Assembly: GCA_945910005.1 (NCBI GenBank)
Contig: OX246742.1
Coordinates: forward strand, 47,097,902-47,161,901
Reading direction: 5' to 3'
Length of the DNA: 64,000 nucleotides
Origin: Isoperla grammatica
Taxonomy: Eukaryota > Arthropoda > Insecta > Plecoptera > Perlodidae
A program made the translations under genes and the position numbers. This document shows, piece after piece, positions 60,801 through 64,000 of this stretch. How positions within the stretch are numbered: the first letter of the stretch is position 1; each line of letters opens with the position of its first letter. The notes under the pieces were generated by a model. It was not told where the DNA came from. It saw nothing but the letters and a program-made list of their open reading frames with translations, and did no database searches.

Positions 60801-63800
60801 AGTATGCAAAGTTCGATAACTTGGAAATAGCAAGGCAAGGCCCACACCCGCAAACACCAGACGCTGTACACACATAGGTACCCTCACGGACACGAGTAAA
60901 TGATCATGGCTTTACTCTAACTTCTCTCTTGCAGTCATCATAGCTAGGCTATAATATACATGCGCTAGAGTATCTCGAATTACTCCTGTCATTGAAGTCA
61001 ATTCTTTTGGTTTGTATGATCCCCACATATTCGTCAAATATATGAAATCCTTCGATGTTTTAGTGCATGCATTCGATTCTTTTACGTTGTCTAGTAATCT
61101 TCCACTGTCAAACCAATCTTCTTCTTCTTCTTATCACCTGCCCACATGTGGCCTGTCAAGCCATCATGATGGATCTGGTCAACTACTCTTCGTTATCTCT
61201 TCATGGGACTCGGCAATCCGTCACCTTCTAACCAAAGTTGTTACATCTTTCAATAGGTGATCTCTATACTGTAGATCCATCAGACACAATTTGCAATAAT
61301 ATCCAATCTATAAATCATTGTCACATTGTAGACGATTGAAAACTATCAGTGGGTGTGCGCAGAAGAGTGTGCGCAGAAAAGTGTGCGCAGAAGAGTCCTC
61401 GATCTACTTGAGTCAGCTGGTGTACACGAAGACTGCCAAACCCCTCCCACACTTCCGATACGTCTTGGAAGAGGTCAGGTTTCGGCCGCGTCCAGTGACC
61501 TCTGCCTGACCCCTGACCTCCACAACCCGAGCGCTTATCTCTTCCAAGAACTGCTCGCCTGACCAACAAAGATTCTCTCACGAGGATGAACAGATATATC
61601 TTCTCTCTCCGGTTCTAAATGTATTTACGGGGAATTCGTTTCTCTCATTTCATCTTGAGCGGTGATCGATCAGAGAGAGAACTTCTCAGCGGGAAACGCG
61701 TTTGTCTACTCCATGATATTATTATCATTCCTTGAATTTGAGAGTTCAAATTCGTCTAAGAAAATCGCTAATGGAAATCCACGCTTAGGAAAGAAGCATG
61801 GATATTGAAAAGTCTCCTCATCCTGGGCCCAGGCTGACTCTGCCAGTCGTAAGACGCACCACTGAAGAAATTCCTGCGTTTCACATCAAATCTACCCCCT
61901 TCTGCATTTAACATCAAATCTACGCCCGAGAGAATGTTTCGAATAAAACTGTACTTGACTTTGTAATTAGATTCCTTGTGGAGAGAATATATTGTTTGAT
62001 TTAAAAAACGTTGATGAAAATGCAATATGGAACTGTTTCATAGATATGCTATACTACATAAGAAAGACAATATCATCAAGAAATAAGTACATATTATCTA
62101 GACTACAACTACTACTACTACTACTATGAAACCCATTCAACAGGTAAACAAAGTACGGACGCATGTTCTAAGCCAGTGAGCTGAATGCGCGAACAAGCTA
62201 TTCGCCTCCCCGTTGCCCGGTACATGTGCACCCAACATGATACTGTACTACTTGATGCAACTGCAACTCACGCAATTTAATTTAATTACCTTAATCAATG
62301 TCACAGATGAAAGTTAAGTTGGACGTAAACAAATTCGATAATTATTTTAACAACCCGGTCGGGCAGCCAAGATCCGTCTAGTTATGAGTAATGTCGACTT
62401 TCGCTTCCAACTCTACTTACATTAAAACATGTCTTTAGAACATGTCTCGAACGTTTATAGCGGAATGTTTCAACTAACAGGTATATTAGTTACATTTTTT
62501 GCACCAATTAATTACATATTACACAAACATTGCGTTTGAGTCTCGTCCGGCCTACGTGGAAACAACACTGGGCAAACAAACAAACACACTGGACTGAAAC
62601 ACTGGACGTTCAGTCAGTTTCTCTGTTAGATAGTCACGTGACTGCATTAGAGTTTAGGCTGAACTACGCCACTGTTCTAACGTGTGTACAGTGACAGCTC
62701 TACCGGTGTTGTGAGGCAAGCCTCGCGATCATCAATATTATAAAATACTTGTTCCGATACTTTCAGTATGAGAGTATGTACCGACTCTCTTCTCCACTGT
62801 ACAAGTGAACCATTGGCTTATCGAGACGATGCTCATGTTGCAACTGATGTCGTTTGTTGACCGCTACGCTTGCTAGTCACAGGTCAGGGGTCAAGCACGT
62901 ACCTCGCAAACCAGGTGCCCGCTAAAAGCAAGAGTGCTGGGCCTGCTTATTAAACCTGAGTTATGGTCGCCGATAAACTATCTATATACGCGCACAAGGC
63001 TGCGACCTTTGGGCAGCCGGTGTCGCTTCGGGGAGTATATCTTACACTGCAACTTCTTTGGCGGGTATACAGTATTAATAATTATTCACAGGAAACCTGC
63101 CCAAGACTTTTTCAAATGTCCTGCACTTGGTACGTTGTATCCTGGGTAATCGTTTATCTCTCGTTTAGTATTAAAACCAGATTGGCCAAGAAATTAGAAC
63201 ATTTACAGTTTTTGTTTCTTCTGTAACATTACCTCTTGGGATTCGAATCATACATCAACCAGTAAGCCTAGAAGTATTTCTTGCAGGAAGACCTATACCT
63301 AGATCAACGCAGCTAACATTGATTAGGTGTTGCGTTAAACAGCTAATTTGTGCCAAACACGAACATTGAAAGAAATGAAGCAAAGGAGGCCTGACGCCCT
63401 TGGACTCCTCGCGGCTAACGTCAGTGTGATTTAGGGGTGGTAGGATAGAACCGAGCACACACTTGAATAAAAATGAAGTTTGTAAATTAAAAAACAATTA
63501 ATTCTGTCATAAATAAAACCTTTTGAACGGATGTATAGTTACAGGTAGTTGGTATTGATTCCTTGCAAGTGTGAAGTGAGTGTTTTGACACCGGGTCGCC
63601 TTCACATGCATGACTGCCAACATGATCGCAACTGGATGCAGCAACACTTTCAAACCCGTCAGAGAGATATTTACGACAATTTGCTGCGGCTGCGTTACCT
63701 GAAACCGGTCCTCCACTTCCCGGTCTGCATCGGCCACGACCACTTTACGGACAGTTTAGGTAACGAACACGAACCGATGAATTACGAACCAGAATATGAC

Positions 63801-63904
63801 AAATTGAATCACCGCCAAAAAGAAAACTAAAGCATGTGTTAAATTGTGTACACAAAAAACTGGCATAATTACATTAAAAATGTCACAAAAATGTGAATGT
63901 AACC

Positions 63905-64000
63905 AGTCCCAACGTAACCTCTCATACTGAACTCAGATCCGTATCCACTTTCATGCACGCTGTTTTAACGAAAATTAACAAGTTCCTGTCGTTCTTTCAC
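63905..64000. repeat. Dispersed repeat family, third copy, cut by window end
   Basis: CAACGTAACCTCTCATAC, TTTCATGCACGCTGTTTTAACG and CCTGTCGTTCTTTCAC align with the copies at 38,888 and 40,407. Confidence 0.6.

Larger units (their letters stand above)
54721..64000. other. Mostly intergenic or intronic; only candidate exons seen
   Basis: No gene could be assembled. Possible plus-strand exons with coding-like codon choice are 55,987-56,226 (acceptor GACCCAG, stop TGA) and about 63,600-63,769 (LRLRYLKPVLHFPVCIGHDH, donor AG/GTAACG). GC-rich frames lie at 61,360-61,580. An AT microsatellite is at 56,639-56,662 and poly-C at 57,409. An inverted repeat with ACAAAACATAGT arms spans 55,546-55,625. 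Confidence 0.4.

Overview
The window is nuclear DNA from an invertebrate animal. Its genes have many short exons joined by GT-AG introns, and their exons match animal families (ESCRT-I VPS28, intraflagellar transport IFT52, kinetochore ZWILCH, TMEM234). It is crowded with DNA transposons, tRNA-derived SINE-like repeats, one decayed non-LTR retrotransposon and many satellite or minisatellite arrays. A GGCCTA hexamer recurs in clusters. I cannot fix the phylum. There is no bacterial operon, phage, plasmid or CRISPR.

Layout. 1-1,216: a satellite of 100-bp dimers. 2,856-5,813 (-): complete five-exon VPS28, with a hAT-type element in intron 1. 6,086-10,125 (+): complete eight-exon IFT52, head to head with VPS28. 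Its intron 7 begins with an array that repeats the exon 7 end and its 5' splice site. 10,453-10,717: a 265-bp near-perfect palindrome between the convergent IFT52 and ZWILCH 3' ends. 12,084-23,428 (-): ZWILCH, nine exons found and one short exon not located; its introns hold repeats, a LINE and a second hAT-type element. 23,924-25,267 (+): complete four-exon TMEM234, head to head with ZWILCH. 27,873-31,058 (-): the last four exons (about 406 residues) of an unrecognised Ser/Lys/Arg-rich protein.

31-40 kb is mostly repeats: MITEs with TIRs (one CACTA-like), a piggyBac-like element with TTAA target duplications, SINE-like units and minisatellites. 40,692-42,297 (+): a compact three-exon gene for an unrecognised basic 145-residue protein. 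42.4-43.5 kb: a GGCCTA-rich, promoter-like region. 44,466-47,750 (+): an eight-exon gene for an unrecognised acidic 442-residue protein with duplicated phase-1 exons. 51.0-54.7 kb: two adjacent arrays whose units carry tRNA-type B boxes. 54.7-64 kb: no confident gene, only a few candidate exons.

The four named genes act in separate processes: endosomal sorting, cilium assembly, spindle checkpoint and a small membrane protein. They share head-to-head promoters rather than a pathway. The most unusual theme is tandem duplication at or beside exon-intron boundaries, seen at IFT52 intron 7 and at two boundaries of the 27.9-31.1 kb gene, with a possible further case at 34.0-34.5 kb. Gene models were assembled by hand from reading frame, splice motifs and remembered family sequences; no alignment or transcript was available.
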